Below the pieces are notes generated by a model. That model saw nothing but the letters and a program-made list of their open reading frames with translations. It did not search any database and was not told where the DNA came from. Both the position numbers and the translations under genes were made by a program. Positions 7,128-14,397 of a stretch of 29,037 nucleotides of DNA are shown here, in pieces. Numbering within the stretch: position 1 is the first letter of the stretch; the number at the start of each line of letters is the position of its first letter. This stretch comes from Corynebacterium aurimucosum ATCC 700975 (GTDB lineage Bacteria > Actinomycetota > Actinomycetes > Mycobacteriales > Mycobacteriaceae): positions 1-29,037 of the forward strand of contig NC_010813.1 of the NCBI RefSeq assembly GCF_000022905.1. Reading direction: 5' to 3'.

Positions 7128-7440
7128 TGTCTACCTCCCTTTTACGTCGTAGGGTTGTCCGCTCGCCTGAAAAAGGGCGCGCGGGACGACCCACGTCACG
7201 CGCGGGCCTTACCGCGCACCGACGAGGAAGCCACGCACATACCCCACCACAAGTAGCGGGGCGTGATTGTGAACCAGAAATAACGTTAGCAGGCTGCGTT
7301 GAGTGGAACGCGTGGTGTAAGTTCGCCGCTTCTCTTTGTAGAAGGCACCCATGAGAGGAAACGCGCACCGAGTTGTTCGTGGCCGTGTTCAAGTCCGTCG
7401 ATTTTACCGACCAACACCCTAGCTAGACGCACGAAAGAGC
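7128..7440 (-). promoter_or_regulatory. Long structured leader of the 49-aa gene
   Basis: No gene is convincing on either strand in these ~310 bases. On the minus strand (the sense of the 49-aa gene) CGCGCG arms at 7199-7204 and 7178-7183, extended by short G/C pairs, are followed by TTTTT (7174-7170), like an attenuator or upstream terminator about 45 bases before the start codon. A long, GC-rich leader fits RNA-level control of the small gene. Confidence 0.35.
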
Positions 7441-7463
7441 AGCTAGGACTACGTATTACTAGA

Positions 7464-7535
7464 CATATGCTTTAGCGTATGGCTAAACATACGCTATAAC
7501 ATATGTCCCACCATATGGCAAGACATATGGTGGGA
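7464..7535. repeat. Array B: six CATATG-type hexamers at 12-bp period
   Basis: CATATG, CGTATG, CATACG, CATATG, CATATG and CATATG start at 7464, 7476, 7488, 7500, 7512 and 7524. The first and third spacers (CTTTAG, CTATAA) are identical to those of array A. The last part forms a perfect inverted repeat, TCCCACCATATG and CATATGGTGGGA around GCAAGA. The arrays are clearly related but diverged, with symmetry kept by different spacer sequences. Confidence 0.8.
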
Positions 7536-7595
7536 CTGGCGGGTGCGCTGATTTTCTAAAAAGGGAACTTACTTCCTCGGTTTAAGGCGTAAACA

Positions 7596-7835
7596 TTAAG
7601 GGCGGTGTGTAACTTTCTTCTCTGCACGCTTGTTCAAAATGAACCACACGACCTGAAGGACAAAGGGGATGAGGTAGGTAAATATTGGGATAGCGACATT
7701 TAACAACCTTAGCTCAATAGTTTGCTGAGCTCCCGCTGCATCCTCTGATCGCACCAACAGGAAGGCGGAAAGCGCTATAAAACTCAGTACCTCAATGAGG
7801 GTAACAGTCCACCATAGAGCCCACGACAGTTTCAC
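7596..7835 (-). CDS. Small two-helix membrane protein
   Basis: 79 aa from GTG 7835, with AAAGG nine bases upstream. Two hydrophobic segments (WALWWTVTLIEVLSFIALSA, and NVAIPIFTYLIPFVLQVVWF) flank a short polar loop, and the C-terminus is basic (NKRAEKKVTHRP), suggesting both ends are cytoplasmic. I do not recognise a family. It is transcribed towards array B and stands alone. Confidence 0.65.
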   Translation of the reverse strand: MKLSWALWWTVTLIEVLSFIALSAFLLVRSEDAAGAQQTIELRLLNVAIPIFTYLIPFVLQVVWFILNKRAEKKVTHRP

Positions 7836-8076
7836 AAGTTTCTACCTTTCCCTAGTGAGTGTGGAGTAAGTTGAAGTTATTTCCCAAGTGCCAATCTAAG
7901 AAACAAATGTTTCCTATAAAACTTTTGCAGTGGGAATTGTAGCAAAGTGATGTACCCCATCAGGGACGTTTCAAGCGTTCCGAGCACAAGACAGGCGTAA
8001 ATGTCACTTACACTTTGGCATGTGTTTGCCGCGTGTGGAAGATGGTGCAGAGTCTCAAAATCCGAGTTTCCCTAGT

Positions 8077-8706
8077 TTAGGCCACGTTATTTACCCTTAT
8101 CTCGCGCTGCTTTAGGCGTTTTTTCAACGCCCGATACACCGTAGGGCGAGTAACCCCAAACTCCCGCGCCAACGACGCTTTCGACTCCCCCGCCAGCACG
8201 CGCTGCTTAATCTCCGCTACTTGCTGTGGGTTTAGGGCGGGTTTGCGGCCTTTGTACTTGCCGGCCTTTTTCGCCAGTGCAATACCTTCCGCCTGGCGTT
8301 CGCGGATAATGGCTCGCTCAAACTCTGCAAAGCTGCCGAGGATGCTCAGCATAAGATCCGCGCGTGGGTCGCTAGTGTCTTTCGAGAAGGATAGGTTCTC
8401 GTGCAGGAAGGTGACGGTCACGCCCTTGTCGGTGAGTTCATCAACAATACCGCGCAGATCGGTTAGTGATCGGGCGAGGCGATCAATCGACGAGACGACG
8501 AGTTCGTCACCGTCGCGCACATAGGCCATACACTCCCTAAGCCCAGGGCGCTCAGTCTTGGTGCGGCCGGAAATCTTATCTTCAAAGAAACGGTCAATAC
8601 TTCCAGACGTATTGAGTAGTTCTTTCTGGCGTTGATTATTCTGCTCCACCGTTGAAACACGGATATAGCCCACCCGCTGCCCATGCGAACCAGAGCTTTT
8701 GCCCAT
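8077..8706 (-). CDS. Serine recombinase (resolvase/invertase type)
   Basis: 209 aa site-specific recombinase. The N-terminal catalytic domain has GYIRVSTVEQ with nucleophile Ser18, the SSIDRLARS arginine block, and ILGSFAEFERAIIRERQAEG (E-helix). The C-terminus is an HTH_7 domain (SKASLAREFGVTRPTVYRAL). It probably resolves plasmid multimers or once belonged to a transposon. ATG 8706 overlaps the stop of the upstream gene as TAATG, so the two are translationally coupled. Confidence 0.92.
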   Translation of the reverse strand: MGKSSGSHGQRVGYIRVSTVEQNNQRQKELLNTSGSIDRFFEDKISGRTKTERPGLRECMAYVRDGDELVVSSIDRLARSLTDLRGIVDELTDKGVTVTFLHENLSFSKDTSDPRADLMLSILGSFAEFERAIIRERQAEGIALAKKAGKYKGRKPALNPQQVAEIKQRVLAGESKASLAREFGVTRPTVYRALKKRLKQREIRVNNVA

Positions 8707-8972
8707 TAGTCTTCGCCCCGCGAGGGTTTAAAGGCAGCATTCTCCTGGGCAATGACCGCATCACGATACGACTCGATTGCATCCGAGAGGGCGTACAGCT
8801 GAATGCCGTCGAGGCCATCAGCGTTAGCAAGCAAAGCTTGCACAATCCTGCCCAACGCCTGCTGCCCCGACGAGAGTCCACCATGCAGATCTTTCACCCG
8901 CGCCAACGCGGGCACAGAGTCAATATGACTTTCAATATGGAAACCGTCAGACGATAACACCACACTCACCAC
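8706..8972 (-). CDS. Unknown 88-aa protein coupled to the recombinase
   Basis: Starts at GTG 8972 (tandem GTG codons, RBS weak) and ends with TAATG into the recombinase gene. The product is acidic and probably helical (GRIVQALLANADGLDGIQLY, then SDAIESYRDAVIAQEN). The coupling and shared promoter suggest a partner or regulator of the recombinase. No family was recognised, and the exact start is uncertain. Confidence 0.6.
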   Translation of the reverse strand: MVSVVLSSDGFHIESHIDSVPALARVKDLHGGLSSGQQALGRIVQALLANADGLDGIQLYALSDAIESYRDAVIAQENAAFKPSRGED

Positions 8973-9009
8973 TTTCTGTAAACATAAGGCCTAGACCCTC
9001 TTAGGCACG

Positions 9010-9043
9010 TGTAAAACAATGCTAGGAACGGCCCTATTTTACA
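9010..9043. promoter_or_regulatory. Inverted repeat upstream of the recombinase operon (possible res/operator)
   Basis: TGTAAAA (9010-9016) and TTTTACA (9037-9043) form perfect 7-bp arms 20 bp apart, about 40 bp upstream of the first gene of the recombinase operon. Recombinases of this class often bind imperfect inverted sites of about 30 bp beside their own gene. This could be such a subsite or a simple operator. Confidence 0.35.
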
Positions 9044-9186
9044 GGAAACATTCTGCCCCAGAACGGCGTAACAATAGGGTGTACCCATAATGAGCAGCGA
9101 TGACCCGCTGCTGTAGCTGCTTCGCGACTTTTGCTTCCCCTATTTTCCTGCGGTAAAGTACTATTGACCAGTTTAAATACTGGTTT

Positions 9187-9261
9187 CAGCCTGTAGCTCA
9201 GCTGGATAGAGCAACCCTCTAACTAAGGGCTAGGTCGTGGGTTCGAGTCCCACCAGGCCGT
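9187..9261 (+). tRNA. tRNA-like gene, apparent anticodon AAC (Val?)
   Basis: The cloverleaf is clear: acceptor CAGCCTG/CAGGCCG (one A-C mismatch), TA at positions 8-9, D stem GCTC/GAGC, and T arm GTGGG-TTCGAGT-CCCAC. The anticodon stem ACCCT/AGGGC (one A-C mismatch at the base) holds loop CTAACTA, giving anticodon AAC at 9221-9223. AAC (A34) is very rare for bacterial valine tRNAs, and U at position 37 is unusual. No CCA is encoded. It could be a diverged or decaying tRNA. A perfect terminator follows. Confidence 0.6.
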
Positions 9262-9298
9262 TGTGGTGAGCGATTCATCATTTTGACCGCAGGCGCGG

Positions 9299-9327
9299 AA
9301 TGGACAGCACTAGGAGTGCTGTCCATT
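9299..9327. terminator. Strong bidirectional terminator
   Basis: A perfect 13-bp stem (AATGGACAGCACT and AGTGCTGTCCATT around AGG) is followed on the plus strand by a T-rich tract (CTTTCTTTCCTT). It closes the tRNA unit and sits just beyond the 3' end of the convergent GNAT gene. Confidence 0.88.
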
Positions 9328-9340
9328 CTTTCTTTCCTTA

Positions 9341-10078
9341 TTAAAGAATCCAAAACAAAACGCTAACAACGACAATTATCGCTGTTAATAGTGAAATCGA
9401 TAAAGGTCGCTGACGAAGCCAGCTTCTTGGAGTTTCTGCCACTTCAACGGTGGTGGCCTCTGGCTGACTTTGAGTTGATGGTGTTTTTGCTACTTGAAGC
9501 TTTCGTGGAGATTCTAGGTAGCGATAATAAGCTGTGCCCGCCCTGCCACTACGCAGTTTCGCCATGGTGGATGCTTCTGGCGGCAAGCCAGTACAATACT
9601 CCCCTTTTTTGTTTGGGTCTCCAGGCGTATAACCCATTTTCTTCCAGAAGCGGTGAGTGCTTTCTGGCGATCTACTATCTACGTATAGCAAAGAAATAGT
9701 AGCTCCTGCTTCGACGAAAGCCTTTTCTGCCTGCTCGACCAGTTTTTGACCGATGTCCATATTTTGATATTCAGAAAGAACAGCAACTTCAACGATTGAC
9801 CTCGTCGCAAGAGATTCAGGAAAATCGTCTTTGACAGTCATACCTACGCTCCTTAACCCCTCATCAAGTTGTGTTGAGGGGTGCAGCGCCAATAATCCAC
9901 CAACTATTTTTTCGTCAATTGCGCACTGAAGCAGAACTGACCGACTATCTTCATATTTCTTCTTATCTAAAAGAAGCTTGGAGGCATCTGGAATATGCTC
10001 CTGAAAGATTCTTTGCACTTTTCTCCGCGCTGGAGCTGACGTGATATTCGTGATCATTAGAGACTCATCATGGCACAT
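9341..10078 (-). CDS. GNAT acetyltransferase with C-terminal membrane anchor
   Basis: 245 aa. Residues about 10-190 form a GNAT fold: beta4/alpha3 SIVEVAVLSEYQNMDIGQKL (acetyl-CoA loop Q-N-M-D-I-G, first Gly replaced by Asp) and HRFWKKMGYTPGD near the end of the domain. A Pro/Thr/Gln-rich linker leads to a single hydrophobic C-terminal helix (LSISLLTAIIVVVSVLFWIL) that should anchor it in the membrane. Upstream TAGAAT followed by AAGGGT and ATG suggests a leaderless start at 10078; an alternative is ATG 10057. The substrate is unknown. Confidence 0.75.
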   Translation of the reverse strand: MCHDESLMITNITSAPARRKVQRIFQEHIPDASKLLLDKKKYEDSRSVLLQCAIDEKIVGGLLALHPSTQLDEGLRSVGMTVKDDFPESLATRSIVEVAVLSEYQNMDIGQKLVEQAEKAFVEAGATISLLYVDSRSPESTHRFWKKMGYTPGDPNKKGEYCTGLPPEASTMAKLRSGRAGTAYYRYLESPRKLQVAKTPSTQSQPEATTVEVAETPRSWLRQRPLSISLLTAIIVVVSVLFWIL

Positions 10079-10253
10079 ACCCTTATTCTAAAACGGGCTG
10101 TGCATTTCCCTCGCGCTCATGGAATAGCTCCTGCACAATAAGGATTACTGAAGCATTATCGGTTCGAGCTGGGGAAAGCTAAAAGCAACAAAACCTAACG
10201 GGACAAAATTATTTGGCCGTGTAACTGGGGAAAGGATAGAGGGGTGAAGTGGC

Positions 10254-10552
10254 GTGACGGACATTGTGCATGAAGCCCAGGACACACACCTGTGTGTGTT
10301 GTTTATTGGGGCGCACGGGGATACTGGAGACTACAAGTACGCACTAGATTCCGCCAACAGTGCCGCCAAGCACCTACAGGTAATACAAGCGGAGTTGCCT
10401 GCCACTTCCCCACTGGCCCGCGACGCCGGCACACTCGCTAAGTTCGTGCGCGGCACAGAGAAATCTGTCCCAACAGTGCCCCTGCAGATAGCCCGGACGA
10501 ACTTCTAGGTCTGGCCACCAGTCTCAAAGAGAAGCTGGAAGACGCTCAATAA
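10254..10552 (+). pseudogene. Unknown plasmid gene, frameshifted near its 3' end
   Basis: From GTG 10254 the frame encodes about 76 plausible residues (VLFIGAHGDTGDYKYALDSA, then AKHLQVIQAELPATSPLARD) and then hits TAG at 10506. In the next frame the DNA continues as coding (DELLGLATSLKEKLEDAQ) to TAA at 10550. A single-base indel in or near the C-run at about 10478 would restore it. The 3' two thirds lie in the direct repeat, whose second copy (21169 on) has one C fewer at that run. No family was recognised. Confidence 0.5.
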
Positions 10553-10720
10553 AAGGAAACTCCCCAGTGCTTCTCGTCGCTGGAAGCACTGGGGAGAAGC
10601 CACCTGCGGGGGTGCGGGGGATTGTGGCTTTTTGTTTTCCTTCCGTCCGACTATGCGCCGGGGGAAGCGCGCTGCGGACACCCAAAACCATACCGCCTTA
10701 CAGCGCGCCCGCAACCGGAG
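10355..10720 (+). repeat. 365-bp direct repeat, left copy
   Basis: From CAACAGTGCCGCCAAGCA to GCGCCCGCAACCGGAG this ~366-bp segment is nearly identical to 21169-21533, differing at a few bases and small indels. It contains the end of an unknown gene, a perfect hairpin, a terminator, and a GC-rich block with GTCCG/CGGAC arms. The two copies bracket the whole biosynthetic cluster in the same orientation. Confidence 0.92.
10560..10640 (+). terminator. Hairpin and terminator within the left repeat
   Basis: CTCCCCAGTGCTTC (10560-10573) pairs perfectly with GAAGCACTGGGGAG (10583-10596). A second stem, GCCAC (10599-10603) with GTGGC (10624-10628), is followed by TTTTTGTTTT, a classical terminator for the plus-strand gene. 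The same pair recurs in the right copy at about 21372-21452. Confidence 0.75.
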
Positions 10721-10755
10721 CGAAAAATAGGACAAACAATTACTTGCTTTGGGGG

Positions 10756-10789
10756 ATATGCGACAAAAAGACACACTTTTGTCGCATAT
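10756..10789. other. Perfect 13-bp inverted repeat after the biosynthetic operon
   Basis: ATATGCGACAAAA and TTTTGTCGCATAT are perfect arms around an 8-nt loop, extended by GG/CC pairs. It lies about 60 bp beyond the last gene of the operon and could be its terminator (no clean T-run) or a protein-binding palindrome. Confidence 0.55.
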
Positions 10790-10846
10790 ATCCCGGATCG
10801 GCTTTTGGGCTGACAGCTTTTAAAATGGGCGTCGCTTTTTGAGGGC

Positions 10847-11650
10847 TCAGACTAGGTGAGAATTGTGGTTCTGGGCGGACAGTCTGAATATGTTGTCAAT
10901 GTCGCCTGTGACACTGCGTCCGAAATTATCAAATGCTTTCGAGGCATTCGTGGGAGGAAATCGATCTACCATTCTGTCTACTTCGGTGCGGCCTAATGGG
11001 AGCAAGTTGGGGTAGCTCCACATGAATGCAAAATGCCCGTTCGGACGAACTTGGGCTGTATCCGATGAAAAAAGCCAGGTTCCGCCACTTGAATTTTTCC
11101 AAACCAAAATGCTTGAACCTGGGAAGTGGCCACCCAGTTCAACGAGTTTTGCTCTTGGGCTTAAATCCACCTCTTTACGCCACACCACCTTGCGCGAGAT
11201 GGCTTCATTCGACCACTTTAAGTCGAGTTCATTTACGAGTACCGTCCCGTTGTATTCGACCGCCCAATGAGATTGAGCTCCGAACATATGTGGATGACTT
11301 GCAGCAATAGAGACATTGTGGAGGCCTTGCTGAATTCTGGGGGTTGGAGTTTGGTTCCGAAAAGTGATGGGAAGTGGATCCCAGAGAAGCCAACCGTCGC
11401 CAACATTCAGCAGGTAGGACGTGTGCCCTATTCCAATCACGGGCTCCGTTTTTAGTGCATAAGCATCTGGTTCAAGTTCAGTGGCTTGAATTGTGAAGTC
11501 TGTTAGAGCTTCACGGTAGATCCATTTTTGCCCGTTTGGGTCTAGATACTGTCGGTCATCGTTGCAGATCTCACAACTTCCCGGTTCCGGGTCAGGTGCA
11601 CCGCGATTTTCGACCCCACAGTTCCTGCAAATGGGACTGAGCTTTTCCAT
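10847..11650 (-). CDS. Metallo-beta-lactamase-fold protein with N-terminal zinc ribbon
   Basis: 267 aa from ATG 11650, which overlaps the stop of the upstream gene as TAATG; longer in-frame starts inside that gene are unlikely. Cys 8, 11, 26 and 29 (CRNCG, CEIC) form a zinc ribbon. The rest is an MBL fold with likely metal ligands in SHPHMFGAQ, GGHFPGSSI and SSDTAQV; the usual HxHxDH is reduced to HPH. The family is known from many bacteria but has no firm function. Last gene of the C-nucleoside/indigoidine-like operon; it might hydrolyse or oxidise a pathway intermediate, which is inference. Confidence 0.8.
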   Translation of the reverse strand: MEKLSPICRNCGVENRGAPDPEPGSCEICNDDRQYLDPNGQKWIYREALTDFTIQATELEPDAYALKTEPVIGIGHTSYLLNVGDGWLLWDPLPITFRNQTPTPRIQQGLHNVSIAASHPHMFGAQSHWAVEYNGTVLVNELDLKWSNEAISRKVVWRKEVDLSPRAKLVELGGHFPGSSILVWKNSSGGTWLFSSDTAQVRPNGHFAFMWSYPNLLPLGRTEVDRMVDRFPPTNASKAFDNFGRSVTGDIDNIFRLSAQNHNSHLV

Positions 11651-12297
11651 TAGTATCCTCCAGTTACAATTCGGTGCCCAGAAGGAGACTCGATCTCGTT
11701 GAGAAGAAGGTCGGCGAAATCGCGCCAACTTAGCTCGCTGACTCCGTCCTGGTTTTGGACGAGGGATGAGAATGACAATCGGTAGTTTCCCAGTTCAGGT
11801 CCGTCGATCAAGTTGGCTGGGGGGGCAACGTAGGTCCAGTCGGAGTCTGGAAGACTTTCCATTAAGGTGTCGAATTGGTTGGTTGATGCTACAGCAATGT
11901 CGCGCCAGGCATCCTGAACAAATTCTGTATTGATTGTTCGCGGTGCACCCTCATCGTCTGAGACTGGCAAACTTCCAGCTCCACCGCTGACCACCAACCT
12001 CACACCGAGGTCGTGGCAGACTTCCGCAACGTTGATACTTCCTTGGACTAATTCAGCTTCCCTGCCGGGGCTGGGCCGGGTCGCGTTAACCACGACGTCA
12101 ACACCGGACGCTACAGAGGTCAAAAAATTTTTGTCGTATGCATCGCCGTGGATAAGTTGGGTGCCGGGGCCAGACAAGAAATCCGGTGTGCTCGATCGGG
12201 TTACACCTGAAACCGAGTGCCCTCGCGAAATTGCCAAACGGCTTAAAACCGCGCCAACCTGACCGTTGGCTCCGAGGATAAGAATATGCATCTTCAT
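11650..12297 (-). CDS. NAD(P)-binding atypical SDR (NmrA/YwnB-like)
   Basis: About 215 aa Rossmann protein. The nucleotide-binding loop is ILGANGQVG near the N-terminus, with VVVNATRP, VVSGGAGSLPVSD and WTYVAPPANL typical of single-domain atypical SDRs (YwnB/NmrA group). AAGGAG lies four bases before ATG 12297, inside the stop region of the transporter gene (TAAAGGAG); a second ATG follows at 12291. It could reduce or dehydrogenate a pathway intermediate. Coupled to the MBL gene by TAATG. Confidence 0.8.
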   Translation of the reverse strand: MKMHILILGANGQVGAVLSRLAISRGHSVSGVTRSSTPDFLSGPGTQLIHGDAYDKNFLTSVASGVDVVVNATRPSPGREAELVQGSINVAEVCHDLGVRLVVSGGAGSLPVSDDEGAPRTINTEFVQDAWRDIAVASTNQFDTLMESLPDSDWTYVAPPANLIDGPELGNYRLSFSSLVQNQDGVSELSWRDFADLLLNEIESPSGHRIVTGGY

Positions 12298-12306
12298 CAA
12301 ACTCCT

Positions 12307-13227
12307 TTAGCTAGAAGAATCTTTGAACTTTAGAAACGAGAGAAACTGTGAGGGTTGAAGCTGGGACAAGAGAATTGTGCACAGGCATAGCAGGAATCCG
12401 AGCCACTGAATGGTGCTCAGGCTCTCTCCAAGAATCACGAGACCGAGCAAAGTCGCTACTAGTGGTGAAAGCAGTGGCAGGAACCCAGCGGAAACTGCAG
12501 ATACTTTGGCCAGTCCAGAGAACCAAGCCCAGTAAGTGAGCAGGCCACCCACAAGTGAGAGCCAGAGGTAACCCATTAAAGAGGTGGAAGTAAGCGCTGG
12601 GGGATTCCCTTCGAGAAGAAACGCTATGGGGATGAGCATCAAGCCCGACCAACTCAACAGCCAAGATGTCCAAGTGAATGCATCGGTGGGGCGCCCCCAT
12701 CGCTTTGTCAGTACAATTCCGAGAGCCATGCTGGCGGTCCCGACTATCCCTGCTGCAATGCCAACCCAATCGAGGCTAGCTCCGGGAGCGAGGACCATTA
12801 TTGCAATTCCAAAAACTCCGCATACCGCCCAGCCAATGCGCCAGAAGGTGGGACTCTGTGCTGTGAGTAGCCATGCGAAGGTGATCACGAAGAGAGGCTG
12901 ACAGGCGGCTAGCACAGACGCAATTCCTCCGGGAAGTCGATACGCGGCCAAGAACAAGAGCGGAAACCAAATGCCGATGTTCAACACGGAAAGTATTACT
13001 GATCGGATGATCCAAACGCCTTTCGGAAGGAAGCGGCAAATCAGTAAACCGAGGATCCCTCCGGGTAGTGCCCTCAGGACGCTAGACCAGAAGGGAAATC
13101 CCGCTGGAAGAAGTTGGCTTGTTACAACGTATGTGGTGCCCCAAACTATTGGCGCAGATGCGGTGACTAGTGTCCACAAGAAATTGTCACGCGACGTAAA
13201 TTGAGTACTGGTCATATCTAACCTCAT
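12307..13227 (-). CDS. EamA/DMT-family exporter, PecM-like
   Basis: 306 aa (302 from the alternative ATG 13215, which has the better RBS, GAGG six bases upstream). It has ten predicted helices in two EamA repeats (SAPIVWGTTYVVTSQLLPAG; LPGGIASVLAACQPLFVITF; LLSPLVATLLGLVILGESLS). Dickeya PecM, an EamA protein, is linked to indigoidine production and export, and minimycin clusters also carry a transporter. The likely role is efflux of the cluster product and self-protection. ATG 13227 overlaps the upstream stop as ATGA. Confidence 0.85.
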   Translation of the reverse strand: MRLDMTSTQFTSRDNFLWTLVTASAPIVWGTTYVVTSQLLPAGFPFWSSVLRALPGGILGLLICRFLPKGVWIIRSVILSVLNIGIWFPLLFLAAYRLPGGIASVLAACQPLFVITFAWLLTAQSPTFWRIGWAVCGVFGIAIMVLAPGASLDWVGIAAGIVGTASMALGIVLTKRWGRPTDAFTWTSWLLSWSGLMLIPIAFLLEGNPPALTSTSLMGYLWLSLVGGLLTYWAWFSGLAKVSAVSAGFLPLLSPLVATLLGLVILGESLSTIQWLGFLLCLCTILLSQLQPSQFLSFLKFKDSSS

Positions 13228-14165
13228 TTCTTCGCTACTGAATCGAGGAAGAATTCAGGTTTAAGGCTTCTAGCGATTTGAGCTGCGGCATTTACCACTT
13301 CAACCATCACGTCAAAGTTCGCCGTTTGGGAGCGATTATCGGTCTCTGAATCAATGGCGCGCATCACAAACTTCGTGATTGCCTTGCCGCGAACCCCCTG
13401 AGAACTTGCATTTATGAGAGATCTTTGAACTGCTTTTTCCACCAGCTCGTCGTCTAGTGCGATCTCCTTACTAGGTGCAACTAGTATTAGGAATCCTCCT
13501 GGGCCAACAGTCTCGATGTGTGTGGCAGCTGCAGTTGCTATTTCAATAGGGTCTTGACTGAAACTTTCTAGGAATGCACCGGATTTTCTGCAATAGAATG
13601 CGGGAAATTCTGATGTCCCGAAGCCTACAACTGGTACCCCTAGAGATTCCAAGACCTCCGAAGTCTTGGGAATGTCCAAGAACTTCTTTACACCTGCGGA
13701 TACAACAATTGTTTTACGACTCGAAATCTCATGTAGATCTGCAGATACATCCAAAGTCTCGGAAAAATCCCGATGAACACCTCCAAGTCCTGCTGTGGAG
13801 AAGATTCTGATACCTGCAAGTTCACATATTGCTATAGAAGCACTTGCTGTTGTGGCCCCCACCTTCCCTTGAGCTATGCAGAGTGCGATATCTCGAGCTG
13901 ACACCTTGATAGGCTTCGGGTCATCGGTCAATAACTCCACATCTTTCGGACTGGCGCCTATGCAGATCCGTTTATCTCGAATAAAAGTTAGAGCAGGAAC
14001 AACCCCGTTGGATCTGATTATCTCATCGCAAGCGTTAAACATCTCCAGGTTGCGAGGATAAGGTAAGCCGTGGGAGAGAACATTCGACTCTAGGCCGAGG
14101 ATTGGAAGGCCGTTGGATAGTGCGTTTTGGACCTCGTCGGAGTATTCGATAGGTACATTATGCAA
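13224..14165 (-). CDS. Pseudouridine-5'-phosphate glycosidase family (IndA/MinB-like C-glycosynthase)
   Basis: 313 aa of the PsuG family, which makes or breaks a C-C glycosidic bond between ribose 5-phosphate and a base. Key residues are present: E26 in LGLESNVLSHG, K87 in IKVSARDI, D139 in GGVHRDFSETLDVSADL, and K160 in SAGVKKFLDI (the Schiff-base Lys in E. coli PsuG). Homologues are IndA in indigoidine loci and the enzymes joining ribose 5-phosphate to the NRPS-derived ring in minimycin/oxazinomycin. Start: only TTG 14165 lies before the conserved region (no ATG/GTG), with GGGAG about ten bases upstream. It overlaps the tautomerase by 8 bp. Confidence 0.9.
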   Translation of the reverse strand: MHNVPIEYSDEVQNALSNGLPILGLESNVLSHGLPYPRNLEMFNACDEIIRSNGVVPALTFIRDKRICIGASPKDVELLTDDPKPIKVSARDIALCIAQGKVGATTASASIAICELAGIRIFSTAGLGGVHRDFSETLDVSADLHEISSRKTIVVSAGVKKFLDIPKTSEVLESLGVPVVGFGTSEFPAFYCRKSGAFLESFSQDPIEIATAAATHIETVGPGGFLILVAPSKEIALDDELVEKAVQRSLINASSQGVRGKAITKFVMRAIDSETDNRSQTANFDVMVEVVNAAAQIARSLKPEFFLDSVAKK

Positions 14166-14388
14166 GGTAATCAGGCTCCCGAATCAACGTGGCTCGTTGA
14201 GGGATTAGCATTTTTTCAACTACAGCTTCCTCCCAATCCCTCTCATCTATGGAATTTAAGCGAATTGATACTTTTCCAGGCTTTGTAGGGAAATGTGCGG
14301 CAATCACTTCCGTTACTTCGTCAGCGAGTGCGCTTCGATCTGAGTCCGACATTGAGTTGGGGAAATGATAGATTTCAATATGGGGCAT
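14158..14388 (-). CDS. 4-oxalocrotonate tautomerase-like protein
   Basis: 76 aa beginning MPHIEIYHFPNSM, with Pro exposed as residue 1 after Met removal, the catalytic base of the tautomerase superfamily. The rest follows the family pattern (LADEVTEVIAAHF, KVSIRLNSIDERDW) with an Arg available near the active site. RBS TAGGAG lies 7 bases upstream and includes the NRPS stop codon. It may set the keto-enol or imine-enamine state of the aminopiperidine/pyridine intermediate before glycosylation. Not known to me from the minimal minimycin set. Confidence 0.82.
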   Translation of the reverse strand: MPHIEIYHFPNSMSDSDRSALADEVTEVIAAHFPTKPGKVSIRLNSIDERDWEEAVVEKMLIPQRATLIREPDYLA

Positions 14389-14397
14389 GGTGCTCTC

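Noticed and set aside
7078..7392. Overlapping ORFs on both strands in the leader of the 49-aa gene
   Set aside because: No RBS, odd composition, and they conflict with the well-supported 49-aa frame and its hairpins.
10505..10774. Minus-strand ORF in the direct repeat, repeated at 21318-21608 (ends QLLFETGGQT)
   Set aside because: Present twice only because the DNA is duplicated; it runs through the hairpin and terminator and has no RBS or recognisable domain.
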